A program made the position numbers and the translations under genes. A stretch of DNA of 64,000 bases from Rhodospirillales bacterium. Lineage in GTDB: Bacteria > Pseudomonadota > Alphaproteobacteria > Rhodospirillales > Casp-alpha2. Shown piece after piece: positions 47,227-56,157 of the stretch; positions within the stretch are counted from its first letter, which is position 1, and the number at the start of each line of letters is the position of its first letter. The notes beneath the pieces are model-generated. The model did not search any database. It was given only the letters and a program-made list of their open reading frames with translations, and was not told where the DNA came from. Where the stretch lies: the NCBI GenBank assembly GCA_021775095.1, contig JAJFII010000083.1, positions 25,677 to 89,676 on the forward strand. Reading direction: 5' to 3'.

Positions 47227-47970
47227 ATGAAGCAATTTCCCCCAGCGCTGGAAATAACTGAAATGACCTTTCAGTTTGGGTCGAAATTAGCGCTGGATGG
47301 TGTACATTTTTCAGTAAACATGGGACAGTTCAAAGTCTTGCTGGGACCTAACGGAGCTGGGAAAACCACCTTATTCTCACTCATAACACGCCTGTACGAC
47401 AGCCCACAGGGCGAAATAACCGTTCGGGGGTCAAATTTACGAAAAACCCCACGTCGGGCCCTGGCGCAAATGGGTGTTGTATTTCAGCAGCCAACGTTGG
47501 ACCTTGATCTTAACGTGCGCCAAAACCTGCTTTATCACGCTGCCCTGCATGGGATGAAAAAAAGCCATGCAATTGAGCGCATCGAAATCGAATTAACACG
47601 CCTTGGAATGCTCGACCGCCAGGGCGAGAAAATACGCCAACTTAATGGCGGCCATCGCCGGCGAGTCGAAATTGCCCGGGCTTTATTACATCAGCCCAAA
47701 ATCTTACTGCTTGATGAACCCACCGTCGGCCTGGATGTCCCAAGCCGTCGCGAAATTGTCGATCATGTTCACAGATTAACCCGCGAAGACAATATTGCCG
47801 TGCTTTGGGCAACCCATTTGATTGATGAAATTTATGAAGATGACAGCGTCATCATTCTTCACCAGGGTCAGGTTCGTGCGGACGGCACGTTGCCTGAGAT
47901 ATTCGCTCAAACAGGAGCTGAAAACATTGCCGGTGCTTTTGATCAGATTGTCGGCAAAGCCGCGGCATGA
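47227..47970 (+). CDS. ABC ATPase of the PQQ alcohol dehydrogenase-associated system
   Basis: A 247-aa ATPase. Walker A GPNGAGKTT (40-48), Q-loop VVFQQPTLDLDLNV, Walker B ILLLDEPTVGLD. The signature is LNGGHRRRVEIARALL, a form typical of the ABC ATPases found with PQQ alcohol dehydrogenases, in place of LSGGQ. ATG 47227 with AGAGGCC upstream is preferred over 47194. Homologues in P. putida (PedA/PedB/PedC set) and Methylorubrum (lut set) are needed for lanthanide-dependent growth. Confidence 0.88.
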   Translation: MKQFPPALEITEMTFQFGSKLALDGVHFSVNMGQFKVLLGPNGAGKTTLFSLITRLYDSPQGEITVRGSNLRKTPRRALAQMGVVFQQPTLDLDLNVRQNLLYHAALHGMKKSHAIERIEIELTRLGMLDRQGEKIRQLNGGHRRRVEIARALLHQPKILLLDEPTVGLDVPSRREIVDHVHRLTREDNIAVLWATHLIDEIYEDDSVIILHQGQVRADGTLPEIFAQTGAENIAGAFDQIVGKAAA

Positions 47971-48776
47971 CGTTCATTCATGCATGGCGTTGCCTTTTGG
48001 GTGTATTGGTTCGGGAATCACTTCGCTTTATACATCAACGCGAACGGTTCATTGCAGCATTGATACGACCGCTTGTCTGGCTGCTTGTTTTTGCCGCTGG
48101 TTTTCGTTCGGCCCTGGGCGTGTCGATCCTTCCACCCTACGATACGTACATCCCTTACGAGGTCTATATAGCGCCTGGACTTATTGGCATGATCCAATTG
48201 TTTAATGGCATGCAAAGTTCTTTGTCCATGGTTTATGACCGGGAAATGGGCAGCATGCGGACCTTACTGATAAGCCCTTTGCCCAGATGGTATTTATTGA
48301 TTTGCAAATTGTTAGCCGGAACTTTTGTATCGGTTCTTCAGGTTTATGCTTTTCTTGTCATTGCATCGGTTTTCGGGATCACAATGCAGACAATCGGGTA
48401 TGTCTATTTGCTGCCAGCGTTGTTTATAAGCGGGATGATGCTGGGTGCCTTTGCGATGCTGCTGTCATCCTTAATCAAACAATTGGAAAACTTTGCCGGG
48501 ATCATGAATTTTGTAATTTTCCCTATGTTCTTTCTGTCATCTGCCCTTTATCCCTTATGGAAAATGAAGGAAAGCAGCAATCTCCTTTATCAGCTTTGCG
48601 CATTTAACCCATTCACTCATGCCGTCGAACTCATTCGGTTTGCGCTTTATGGGCAATTGAATATGGAAGCCGCCATTTATACAGGCTCGGCACTTGTCAT
48701 TTTTTTGGGTGCCGCCTTCTATGCTTATGACCCGGCCCGGGGAATGATGAGCCGCAAAGGAGGGCCAGGCGGCTAA
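47967..48776 (+). CDS. ABC-2 type permease of the PQQ-associated system
   Basis: A 269-aa membrane protein with six predicted helices of the ABC-2 type (ALIRPLVWLLVFAAGF; DREMGSMRTLLISPLPRWYLLICKLL; NFAGIMNFVIFPMFFLSSALYPLWKM). Its start overlaps the ATPase stop by 4 bp (ATGA). ABC-2 permeases are usually exporters, yet genetic work on homologous clusters ties them to rare-earth supply; the direction is unsettled. Confidence 0.88.
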   Translation: MTFIHAWRCLLGVLVRESLRFIHQRERFIAALIRPLVWLLVFAAGFRSALGVSILPPYDTYIPYEVYIAPGLIGMIQLFNGMQSSLSMVYDREMGSMRTLLISPLPRWYLLICKLLAGTFVSVLQVYAFLVIASVFGITMQTIGYVYLLPALFISGMMLGAFAMLLSSLIKQLENFAGIMNFVIFPMFFLSSALYPLWKMKESSNLLYQLCAFNPFTHAVELIRFALYGQLNMEAAIYTGSALVIFLGAAFYAYDPARGMMSRKGGPGG

Positions 48777-48860
48777 GCCTGTGATAACGAAAGCTATGCA
48801 TCGCGATTTAGCATAAAGTTTATAGTGAGTTGCAGCAAAAACAGGAGAGAACAATTAAAA

Positions 48861-49856
48861 ATGTTTGAAAATTTGAGGCGTCGTTTCATTACAATTTTGG
48901 CACTGGTCCTTTTGACCAGCCAAGGCATCGGGCAGGCTCGGGCAGAGAGCGCCAAAATTCGCGTTGGTGTTCTTGCTTATGGCACCGTTAATTGGGAACT
49001 CAACACCCTCAAATACCACGGGTTAGATCAAAAAGAAGGGGTTGAGCTGGAAATTACAAAACTGACCGGAAAAGGCGCCAGTGCCATTGCTTTGCAGGGC
49101 GGCTCTGTGGATGCCATTGTGTCGGATTGGATTTGGGTATCGAGACAACGCAGCGCAAACAAAGATTACACCTTTGTTCCCCATTCGATTGCTGTAGGTG
49201 GTTTGATGGTGCGCCCGGATGCCGACATCAAATCGCTCAGTGATTTACGAGGCCGGAAAATCGGCATCGCTGGAGGCCCCGTTGATAAAAGTTGGCTGAT
49301 GTTACGTGCTTATGCCAAAAAGAAAATTGGCGGGGACCTTAAGGAACTTGTCGAACCAACCTATGGAGCGCCGCCATTGCTCAATAAACTTATGTTGAAA
49401 GGCGATATCCCGGCCGCACTGAATTTTTGGCATTATACGGCACGGCTAAAGGCCGCAGGCATGACAGAGCTTGTCAGCGTTGACGAACTTTTGCCGGCCC
49501 TGGGTGTTAAAGGCCAACCGCCTCTTATCGGGTGGGTTTTCAGCGAAAAATGGGCGGCCTCCAAAATTGGCCCGGTAAAAGGCTTGCTCCGCGCCCTGCG
49601 CGCCGCCAAACACATAATGGCAACGTCTGATGCGGAATGGGATCGTTTGCGCCCGCTGACCAAAGCCAAAACCGATGCAACATTTAGAGCGCTACGGAAT
49701 TCCTATCGCGCGGGCATTCCGAAAAGTTTTGACGACAAAGACATCAACGCCGCAAAACAGTTATATGCGACGCTGGCTGAATACGGAGGCAAAGATTTAG
49801 TCGGCGATAGTCCGACCCTGGCTCCGGGTACCTTTTGGTCAGGTTTCAGGTATTAG
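48861..49856 (+). CDS. NitT/TauT-family solute-binding protein
   Basis: A 331-aa periplasmic binding protein with a signal peptide (FITILALVLLTSQGIGQARA). The core IRVGVLAYGTVNWELNTLKYHGLDQKEGVELEI and LQGGSVDAIVSDWIWVSRQR is typical of nitrate/sulfonate/taurine-type binders. ATG 48861 with GGAGAG upstream is preferred over 48825. It begins a complete importer (binding protein, permease, ATPase) inserted between the exporter-type ABC pair and the beta-propeller gene. Confidence 0.85.
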   Translation: MFENLRRRFITILALVLLTSQGIGQARAESAKIRVGVLAYGTVNWELNTLKYHGLDQKEGVELEITKLTGKGASAIALQGGSVDAIVSDWIWVSRQRSANKDYTFVPHSIAVGGLMVRPDADIKSLSDLRGRKIGIAGGPVDKSWLMLRAYAKKKIGGDLKELVEPTYGAPPLLNKLMLKGDIPAALNFWHYTARLKAAGMTELVSVDELLPALGVKGQPPLIGWVFSEKWAASKIGPVKGLLRALRAAKHIMATSDAEWDRLRPLTKAKTDATFRALRNSYRAGIPKSFDDKDINAAKQLYATLAEYGGKDLVGDSPTLAPGTFWSGFRY

Positions 49857-49873
49857 AAATCAGCTTGGCCCAC

Positions 49874-50635
49874 ATGCGCTCTGATATACAAAATTCATCG
49901 ACGATTGTAATACGTATACTTTCTGTGGTCGGCTTTCTGGCGGTGTGGCAAATCTCTACCGGGTTCGCTGACGCTGATCTTCTTCCTGCGCCTCTCAAAG
50001 TATTGCAAAGTCTGCTTGGTCACATTCAAGACGGGGATTTATTGTTTCATGTTGGCGTCACCCTTGTCCGGGTCATCATCAGCTTTTCCCTCGCGATGGC
50101 TTTTGGCGTCGCATTGGGTATCGTCATGGGGCGATACAAAAAATGGGATGCGGCACTGGATGGTCTTCTTGTGCTGGCTCTCAATTTGCCAGCCCTGGTG
50201 GTTATCATCCTTTGTTACCTGTGGTTCGGGCTTGGCGAATTTGCCGCCATTCTTGCGGTGATGATTAACAAGTTTCCGGTTGTCGTTGTAAATATGCGCG
50301 AAGGGGCACGGGCTGTTGACCAGGACCTGTTACAGGTCGCTGAAGCCTTTCGTATCGCACCACAACGACGCTTATTTCAGGTCTATTTGCCTCAGCTCTA
50401 TCCCTATTTGCTGTCTTCGGCCCGGTCCGGTTTGGCACTTGTATGGAAAATTGTCCTGGTTGTTGAATTGTTAGGACGCAGCAATGGAGTTGGTTTCAAG
50501 CTGGGGCTCTATTTCCAGTTCTTCGACATCACAAGTATTCTTGCCTACAGCTTCGCATTTATCGCCGTTGTCATGGCGATTGAATATCTGCTTATTGCCC
50601 CTCTTGACCGTCGCCTAACGGGGTGGCGGGCATGA
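49874..50635 (+). CDS. SsuC/TauC-like ABC importer permease
   Basis: A 253-aa permease with six predicted helices. The ATPase-contact loop is EGARAVDQDLLQVAEAFRIAPQ, followed by QVYLPQLYPYLLSSARSGLALVWK, as in the NitT/TauT family. The start is uncertain: ATG 49874 gives a usual N-terminus, while TTG 49835 would overlap the binding-protein gene by 22 bp. Neither has a clear ribosome site. It overlaps the ATPase start at its 3' end (ATGA). Confidence 0.85.
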   Translation: MRSDIQNSSTIVIRILSVVGFLAVWQISTGFADADLLPAPLKVLQSLLGHIQDGDLLFHVGVTLVRVIISFSLAMAFGVALGIVMGRYKKWDAALDGLLVLALNLPALVVIILCYLWFGLGEFAAILAVMINKFPVVVVNMREGARAVDQDLLQVAEAFRIAPQRRLFQVYLPQLYPYLLSSARSGLALVWKIVLVVELLGRSNGVGFKLGLYFQFFDITSILAYSFAFIAVVMAIEYLLIAPLDRRLTGWRA

Positions 50636-51417
50636 GCCAAATTCAAATCGATATTCATTTGAAAAGCTACCCGCAAAATCTCGATAACGCAGATTTGCAG
50701 GTTTTGAAAGATATTCGTTTTGATGTCAAATCTGGCGATTTTTGCTGCATTGTTGGTCCATCGGGAAGTGGCAAAACAACGCTTTTGAATTTGCTCAGTG
50801 GTCTTGATCTAAATTTTGACGGATCCATTCTGATCGGCGGCAATACTCCAACCGAAGGAAGCGCGCCCGGTTATATGTTTCAGTCGTCGCGCCTTATGCC
50901 TTGGCTGACAGTTCGAGAAAACGTCGGCCTTGTCCTTGCAGGCGGAGACACCACAACACAAGTGGATGACCTGTTGCGCGAAATTGGTTTGTTCGAGTTT
51001 GCGGAAGCCTATCCCAATCAACTCTCCGGTGGCATGCGTCGTCGGGTTGCCCTGGCACGGGCGCTCATTATTGAACCGCCCCTGCTTTTATTGGATGAGC
51101 CCTTTTCATCACTGGACGCACCCGTCGCAAATCATTTGCGCCGGCTTTTGCTTGATGTTTGTGTACGCCGGTCGTCGACGGTAATTTTTGTAACCCATGA
51201 TCTGCGTGAGGCGTTGTATCTTGCTGACCGGGTTTTGTTTGTTTCCGATCGCCCCGGTACGATTGTTCTGGATCATCAAATCAACCTGCCACGGCCGCGC
51301 GTTCCAGAAGGTGAGGCGATTGAAATGTTGCGATTAAATCTGTTAAACAGACACCCACAATTACTGGCCGGATTGGTTGAAGAGATCGAAACGTCGACTG
51401 GAGTCGAAGGCAAATGA
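50632..51417 (+). CDS. SsuB/TauB-like ABC importer ATPase
   Basis: A 261-aa ATPase with Walker A GPSGSGKTT (42-50), Q-loop YMFQSSRLMPWLTVRENV, signature LSGGMRRRVALARAL and Walker B LLLLDEPFSSLD. It is coupled to the permease and to the beta-propeller gene by ATGA overlaps, so the importer and propeller are co-expressed. Confidence 0.9.
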   Translation: MSQIQIDIHLKSYPQNLDNADLQVLKDIRFDVKSGDFCCIVGPSGSGKTTLLNLLSGLDLNFDGSILIGGNTPTEGSAPGYMFQSSRLMPWLTVRENVGLVLAGGDTTTQVDDLLREIGLFEFAEAYPNQLSGGMRRRVALARALIIEPPLLLLDEPFSSLDAPVANHLRRLLLDVCVRRSSTVIFVTHDLREALYLADRVLFVSDRPGTIVLDHQINLPRPRVPEGEAIEMLRLNLLNRHPQLLAGLVEEIETSTGVEGK

Positions 51418-52415
51418 AGCTGTTCCCTAAATCTATGAGACTAAAATTTGTTCTTGGGACAATGGTCACCGCACTCGTGTTGGCATCGTCATTGCCCTCC
51501 GACGCTGCCATTAAACAAGTTTACGTCTCCAACGAAAAAAGCAGCACCCTGACGGTACTGGAGGGTCAGGACTTTACGGTCGTACGAACGATCAAAACCT
51601 GCAAACGGCCACGCGGGGTTCACTTCAATCTGGATAAATCGCGGTTCTTCGTCGGCTGTGCCGACGACAATGTGATCGCAATCTATGACACGGCAACCGG
51701 TGACCGGGTCGGACGCCTCCGTAATGTTGAAGAGCCGGAAACTTTCGACTTAACACCGGATGGAAAAATCCTGATCATATCCAATGAAGAAGACGCCGCA
51801 GCATCGTTTGTTAATATCGAGACCGGAAAATTTGTCGGAGATGTGGAACTCGGTGAGGAACCGGAGGGGGTGCAGGTTACGAAAGATGGTTCAACGGTTT
51901 ACGTCGCGTCGGAAGCCGCTAATCTGGTCCACGTTATTGATGTTAAATCAATGGAAGTGATCTCGGATATTCTGGTTGGAACCCGGCCCCGGCGGTTTGC
52001 TCTGACACCGGACGAAACCGAACTTTGGGTTTCCGCAGAACTGGCGGGGCTGGTTGATATTATTGATACCAAAACTCATAAAGTCATAGGCGACATCTCA
52101 TTTCTGCCCACCGGGTTTCGACGCAACGAAGTAACGCCCGTAGATTTACTCATGACGCACGACGGAAAATCCGCTTTCGTCGCACTTGGTCGTGCCAATC
52201 ATGTCGCCGTTGTTGATGTAAAAAGTCGCAAAGTCCTGAACTATATACTGGTCGGCAAGCGCCCTTGGGGGTTAGCCCTTTCATCGGATGAGAAATTATT
52301 ATTCGTCGCTAATGGTCTTTCTGATGACATTTCGATTATTGACGTCGACAATCAAAAAGTTATCAAGTCCGTCGCCGTTGGCCAGGTGCCTTACGGCATT
52401 CTGATTGTCGATTAG
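51414..52415 (+). CDS. YVTN beta-propeller protein of the PQQ-associated system
   Basis: A 333-aa exported protein (signal about 1-31) with about seven beta-propeller repeats such as VYVASEAANLVHVIDVKS, LWVSAELAGLVDIIDTKT and LFVANGLSDDISIIDVDN. It matches the propeller partner found with PQQ alcohol dehydrogenase ABC systems (PedB/LutD-like). It may bind a metal or its chelate in the periplasm; this is inference. The start overlaps the ATPase stop by 4 bp. Confidence 0.87.
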   Translation: MKLFPKSMRLKFVLGTMVTALVLASSLPSDAAIKQVYVSNEKSSTLTVLEGQDFTVVRTIKTCKRPRGVHFNLDKSRFFVGCADDNVIAIYDTATGDRVGRLRNVEEPETFDLTPDGKILIISNEEDAAASFVNIETGKFVGDVELGEEPEGVQVTKDGSTVYVASEAANLVHVIDVKSMEVISDILVGTRPRRFALTPDETELWVSAELAGLVDIIDTKTHKVIGDISFLPTGFRRNEVTPVDLLMTHDGKSAFVALGRANHVAVVDVKSRKVLNYILVGKRPWGLALSSDEKLLFVANGLSDDISIIDVDNQKVIKSVAVGQVPYGILIVD

Positions 52416-52430
52416 GGAGGCCACGCTCTA

Positions 52431-53639
52431 ATGCCCATGACGTTCAAAATTCATTTTCCTGTCGTCCTGGCCCTGTTGTTTTTAGTGCACAGCGAGACGG
52501 CAATTGCCCGCCAGGTTCAGGAATTTAAAATCGGCTATCTGGAAATCTCTGACGACATCCGTTACGAAGAAAAACGGGCCTACGCGCGGATACGGGTCAA
52601 ACCTCATAATCGCCCTTATGCGGGTGCAGAACTCGCAATTGGGCAAAGCCGCATACCCGGCCGTGCCATGGGAATGAAATTTGAAATGGTGCGGGCCGAG
52701 GCCGAAAATGCAAACGAATTGATTGTTCAGATTCGGCGCATGAAGGCAAAGTTGAACATACAATTCTACTTAATCGATGCGGACTCTGATGTGTTGAGTA
52801 CGATCGCCGCAGAAACCGCCGGAATGGGCATACAGGTCTTTAATATTTCTAGTTATGCGAATCAATTGCGGGGGCCAGAATGTCAGGAACATCTCATGCA
52901 TACGATCCCCAGTCACGCCATGTTGACCGATGCCTTGGCGCAATTTTTGGTTTTCAAAAAATGGCGCAATGTCTTGTTACTCAAAGGCGAAGATATTCCT
53001 GATGTCGAGTTCGCCGCAGCATTTGTTCGCTCGGCCAAACGCTACGGACTGTCCATTTCAGAAAGCCACAATTTCAAACCGGGTAACGACCCGCGCCATC
53101 GTGATAAAAATAATGTCGCCTTGATGACGTCTGGCAGTGATGCGGATGTGGTTTTTGTTGCTGATACGGAGGGTGAATTTGGACGATACGTTCCCTATCA
53201 AACAAATGCCCCCCTCCTTGTTTTGGGTACCGAAGGCCTACAGGCAACGGCTTGGCACTGGGCCTGGGAGCGCCATGGGGCACCACAGCTCAATCAACGC
53301 TTCGAGAAGCGGGCCAAGCGTCGCATGCAGGGCCCCGACTGGGCCGCCTGGGCAGCGATCAGATCGATCATCGAATCGGTCATTCGAACCGGTTCGACAG
53401 AATTTAGAACCGTTGAAAATTATTTGCGAAGTCATCAATTAAACCTGGATGCCTATAAAGGTGCCGCCGTCAGTTTCCGCCCGTGGGACAACCAATTGCG
53501 CCAGCCCATCCTCTTGCATACTTATAACGCGATCATTGACCGGGCACCGATCCGTGGATTTTTACACCAGACCGAGAATATGGATACGCTCGGTGATGAT
53601 ATCGGTGACAAACGATGTAAGTTCGCAAACACGAATTAA
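52431..53639 (+). CDS. ABC substrate-binding protein, PQQ alcohol dehydrogenase system
   Basis: A 402-aa type 1 periplasmic binding-fold protein with a signal peptide (VVLALLFLVHSETAIA). Segments such as IGYLEISDDIRYEEKRAYARI, NISSYANQLRGPECQ and NVLLLKGEDIPDVEFAAAFVRSAKRYG match the binding-protein family named for PQQ alcohol dehydrogenase clusters (PedA2/LutA-like). GGGAGG lies 11 nt before ATG 52431; an ATG two codons on is also possible. It is the last gene of the operon. Confidence 0.87.
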   Translation: MPMTFKIHFPVVLALLFLVHSETAIARQVQEFKIGYLEISDDIRYEEKRAYARIRVKPHNRPYAGAELAIGQSRIPGRAMGMKFEMVRAEAENANELIVQIRRMKAKLNIQFYLIDADSDVLSTIAAETAGMGIQVFNISSYANQLRGPECQEHLMHTIPSHAMLTDALAQFLVFKKWRNVLLLKGEDIPDVEFAAAFVRSAKRYGLSISESHNFKPGNDPRHRDKNNVALMTSGSDADVVFVADTEGEFGRYVPYQTNAPLLVLGTEGLQATAWHWAWERHGAPQLNQRFEKRAKRRMQGPDWAAWAAIRSIIESVIRTGSTEFRTVENYLRSHQLNLDAYKGAAVSFRPWDNQLRQPILLHTYNAIIDRAPIRGFLHQTENMDTLGDDIGDKRCKFANTN

Positions 53640-53881
53640 GGCGGCCATCAACAACGCGCGAGGATGAGACGGATGGACGTTTGCCAAATTTCCCTCGCCC
53701 GACCAAGTGTCGGGGCAACAAGTCCGATGATTAATTCCGTCCCGATATGTGTGCCTGTAACGGCTTTTTGGTATAAGTTCTGTGCCCGTGGTTTGTTTGT
53801 ATGCGTACCGCCTCTTACCCCTTATCATTTCCGGTTTGACCTGTAATTATGTGTTTCCTAAGTGGATACCTGCGCAAATGC

Positions 53882-54022
53882 GCGTCGGACGCACACGACG
53901 ATATCGAGTTTTTCTATAATCCGAAAAGAAAGCATGGTAACAACGGAATGGTGTCGCCAATAAAGATCGAACGACAGCAAAAATGGAAGTCACCGGGTGT
54001 CTAGGTAACCGGGGGCTATTCA
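53882..54022 (+). mobile_element. IS3-family transposase remnant with right inverted repeat
   Basis: In one frame 53882-54004 encodes DDIEFFYNPKRKHGNNGMVSP and IKIERQQKWKSPGV then TAG, the usual C-terminus of IS3-type OrfB. Right after, GGTGTCTAGGTAACCGGGGG (53996 on, ending near 54022 in ATTCA) matches an IS3-type terminal repeat. The rest of the element is absent or unrecognisable; 53640-53881 shows no gene. It ends 25 bp before the SDR gene. Confidence 0.75.
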
Positions 54023-54046
54023 AGGAATAGGACGAGGTCATTTATA

Positions 54047-54841
54047 ATGAGGCTACAAAATAAAGTCGCTATCGTTGTTGGTGCTGGCCAGCAGCCTGGT
54101 GAAACAATTGGCAATGGCCGCGCCACGGCGATCCGGTTTGCCGAGGAAGGCGCAACGGTGTTGCTTGTTGACAAAGATGAGACTTCCGCTGACGACACGC
54201 GCATGATAATCGAAGAAAAAGATGGCACGGCTTCCATCTTCGCCGCCGATATCACCAGCGAGACCGACTGCAACGCCATTGCAAACATCTGCATCGAGCG
54301 CTACGGGCGGGTTGATATACTGCACAATAATGTTGGCCGCTCAGAAGGCGACCGAGAAACAACCCAGCTTGATGCTGACATGTGGAATACCCTGATGGCA
54401 ATGAACCTCAAGGGCATGTTTATGACCTGCAAGCATGTGTTGCCGATCATGCGAAAACAGGGATGTGGGTCCATCATCAATATTTCGTCGACCGCATCCA
54501 CGGGCACCTGCGAGACAGTCGCCTATAAAACCAGTAAGGGCGCTGTAAACACCATGAGCCAGCATATGGCCCTTGAAAACGGCCCCTATGGCATCCGCGT
54601 GAATGCCATTCTACCAGGCCTCATGGATACACCGATGGCTATTGAGCGCCGGGCACGGGAACAAGGTGTTGATCAGCAGGTCATCCGTGATCAACGTAAC
54701 GCGCAAATACCGCTTGGCGGAAAAATGGGAACCGCCTGGGATGTTGCCAATGCGGCTGTATTTCTGGCATCCGATGAGGCCGGATTTATTTCGGGTATCC
54801 TACTTACCGTGGACGGGGCCCGGAGCTGCAAGGTCGGCTAA
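54047..54841 (+). CDS. short-chain dehydrogenase/reductase
   Basis: A 264-aa Rossmann-fold SDR. The cofactor loop is VGAGQQPGETIGNGRATA, longer than the usual GxxxGxG; D42 (LLVDKDE) suggests NAD preference. The catalytic triad aligns as S147, Y160 and K164 (VAYKTSK). The C-terminal FLASDEAGFISGILLTVDGA is standard. The substrate is unknown. It is flanked by IS3 and IS66 remnants and looks isolated from both neighbouring clusters; GAGG precedes the ATG. Confidence 0.9.
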   Translation: MRLQNKVAIVVGAGQQPGETIGNGRATAIRFAEEGATVLLVDKDETSADDTRMIIEEKDGTASIFAADITSETDCNAIANICIERYGRVDILHNNVGRSEGDRETTQLDADMWNTLMAMNLKGMFMTCKHVLPIMRKQGCGSIINISSTASTGTCETVAYKTSKGAVNTMSQHMALENGPYGIRVNAILPGLMDTPMAIERRAREQGVDQQVIRDQRNAQIPLGGKMGTAWDVANAAVFLASDEAGFISGILLTVDGARSCKVG

Positions 54842-54936
54842 ACACGACCTCCTGCGATAACCCACCTAACAGTGGCGTCGTTCAACAAAATATTCCTATG
54901 GGCCGTTCTGACGTAACAGCAGAGCGGTTTCTGTGA

Positions 54937-55101
54937 TCTTGTCAGGGCGAATCAGCGGCTATCGCCTATACCCTGATGGAGACGGCCAAACTTAACGGCG
55001 TTGATCCGCAAGCTTGGCTGACTGACATCCGCAACAGAATTGCCGATCACAAGATCAATCATATTGATGAATTCACGCCGTGTCATTACGCCCAGGTTTG
55101 A
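54937..55101 (+). mobile_element. IS66-family transposase C-terminal remnant
   Basis: Frame 54937-55101 reads [21 protein letters not shown] then [19 protein letters not shown] and a stop, clearly the end of an IS66 TnpC transposase. There is no start and an in-frame stop just upstream, so it is a fragment. The rest of the gap 54842-55156 holds nothing else recognised. Confidence 0.82.
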
Positions 55102-55156
55102 GAAAATATATTACCGTCAGGCCGTCAAAAATATTTGCCGGATGTGTACGTTTGTT

Positions 55157-56149
55157 TTAAGGGGCCCTGATTTTTTTCCAGAGGATCGGCAGGGCGATCA
55201 CCGAAATCAGCATGACCCCGATGACGATCGACATGACGATACCCGGAATGTTCAACAGACCCAGGCCGAAGGTCACCAGACCCATGACAAAGGCAGCGAT
55301 AACAACGCCCGGGATCGAACCCGAACCGCCCAGGATATTTACCCCGCCGAGCACCACCATGGTGACCACTTCCAGCTCCATGCCCAGGGCAATGGTCGGC
55401 CGGGTCGAGCCAATCCGGCTGGTTAACATAACCGCCGCCACCCCCGCCATCAGGCCGGAAACCACAAACAGGATGAATTTGACCCGCTCAACCCGAATGC
55501 CGCTGAACCGGGCACCGACCGGATTGTTGCCAATGGCGAATATCCACCGACCAAAAACCGTGCGGTGCAGGATGATGCCAAAAACCACGGCCATGACCAG
55601 GAAAAATACGAACTCAAAGGAGATTACCCAGAACACATACTCCTGGCCAAAAAAAGCAAAGTCCGCCGGGTATCCTTTGTAAACGCCGTCGCCGAGGACG
55701 ACGTAGGCAATACCGCGAAACAGGCTCATGGTGCCAATGGTCACGACGATTGATGGCAGGCCGAACCGGGTAACCAAAAAACCATTAAAAGCACCGGCCA
55801 GGGCACCGGTTGCCATGCCGATCACAACAAGCCCCCAGGTACCGACGCCGGCCTGGGCCGCGGCACCCATGGCAACGGACGCCACGGCAATAATCGAGGC
55901 CACACTTAAGTCGATTTCTGCGGCGACAATCAGCAATGCCATGGCCAGGGCGATGGTCGCTTTTTCAGTGAAGTTGAAGGTCGCGTCGGACAGGTTCCAG
56001 GGGTCGAGGAAATAGGGTGAGGCATTGGCATTAAACACAAAAATAACAACTGCCACGGCAAACAACAGGGTTTCCCAGCGCAGCATACGGGGTTTCCAGC
56101 CGACGTCCAGTCGGTCCGGGATATGGTTATCTGAAGCTCGATCTGTCAT
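55157..56149 (-). CDS. rhaQ: RhaQ-like sugar ABC importer permease
   Basis: A 330-aa permease of the ribose/rhamnose class with about eight to ten predicted helices (TEKATIALAMALLIVAAEIDLSVASIIAVA; FGLPSIVVTIGTMSLFRGIAYVVLGDG; GNNPVGARFSGIRVERVKF). It is the last gene of the importer operon, 8 bp after the other permease. Gene order (binding protein, ATPase, two permeases) matches rhizobial rhaSTPQ. Confidence 0.85.
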   Translation of the reverse strand: MTDRASDNHIPDRLDVGWKPRMLRWETLLFAVAVVIFVFNANASPYFLDPWNLSDATFNFTEKATIALAMALLIVAAEIDLSVASIIAVASVAMGAAAQAGVGTWGLVVIGMATGALAGAFNGFLVTRFGLPSIVVTIGTMSLFRGIAYVVLGDGVYKGYPADFAFFGQEYVFWVISFEFVFFLVMAVVFGIILHRTVFGRWIFAIGNNPVGARFSGIRVERVKFILFVVSGLMAGVAAVMLTSRIGSTRPTIALGMELEVVTMVVLGGVNILGGSGSIPGVVIAAFVMGLVTFGLGLLNIPGIVMSIVIGVMLISVIALPILWKKIRAP

Positions 56150-56157
56150 TTATTTCC

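Noticed and set aside
54949..55101. Possible small independent gene downstream of the SDR
   Set aside because: No start codon or ribosome site; the sequence is the end of an IS66 transposase.
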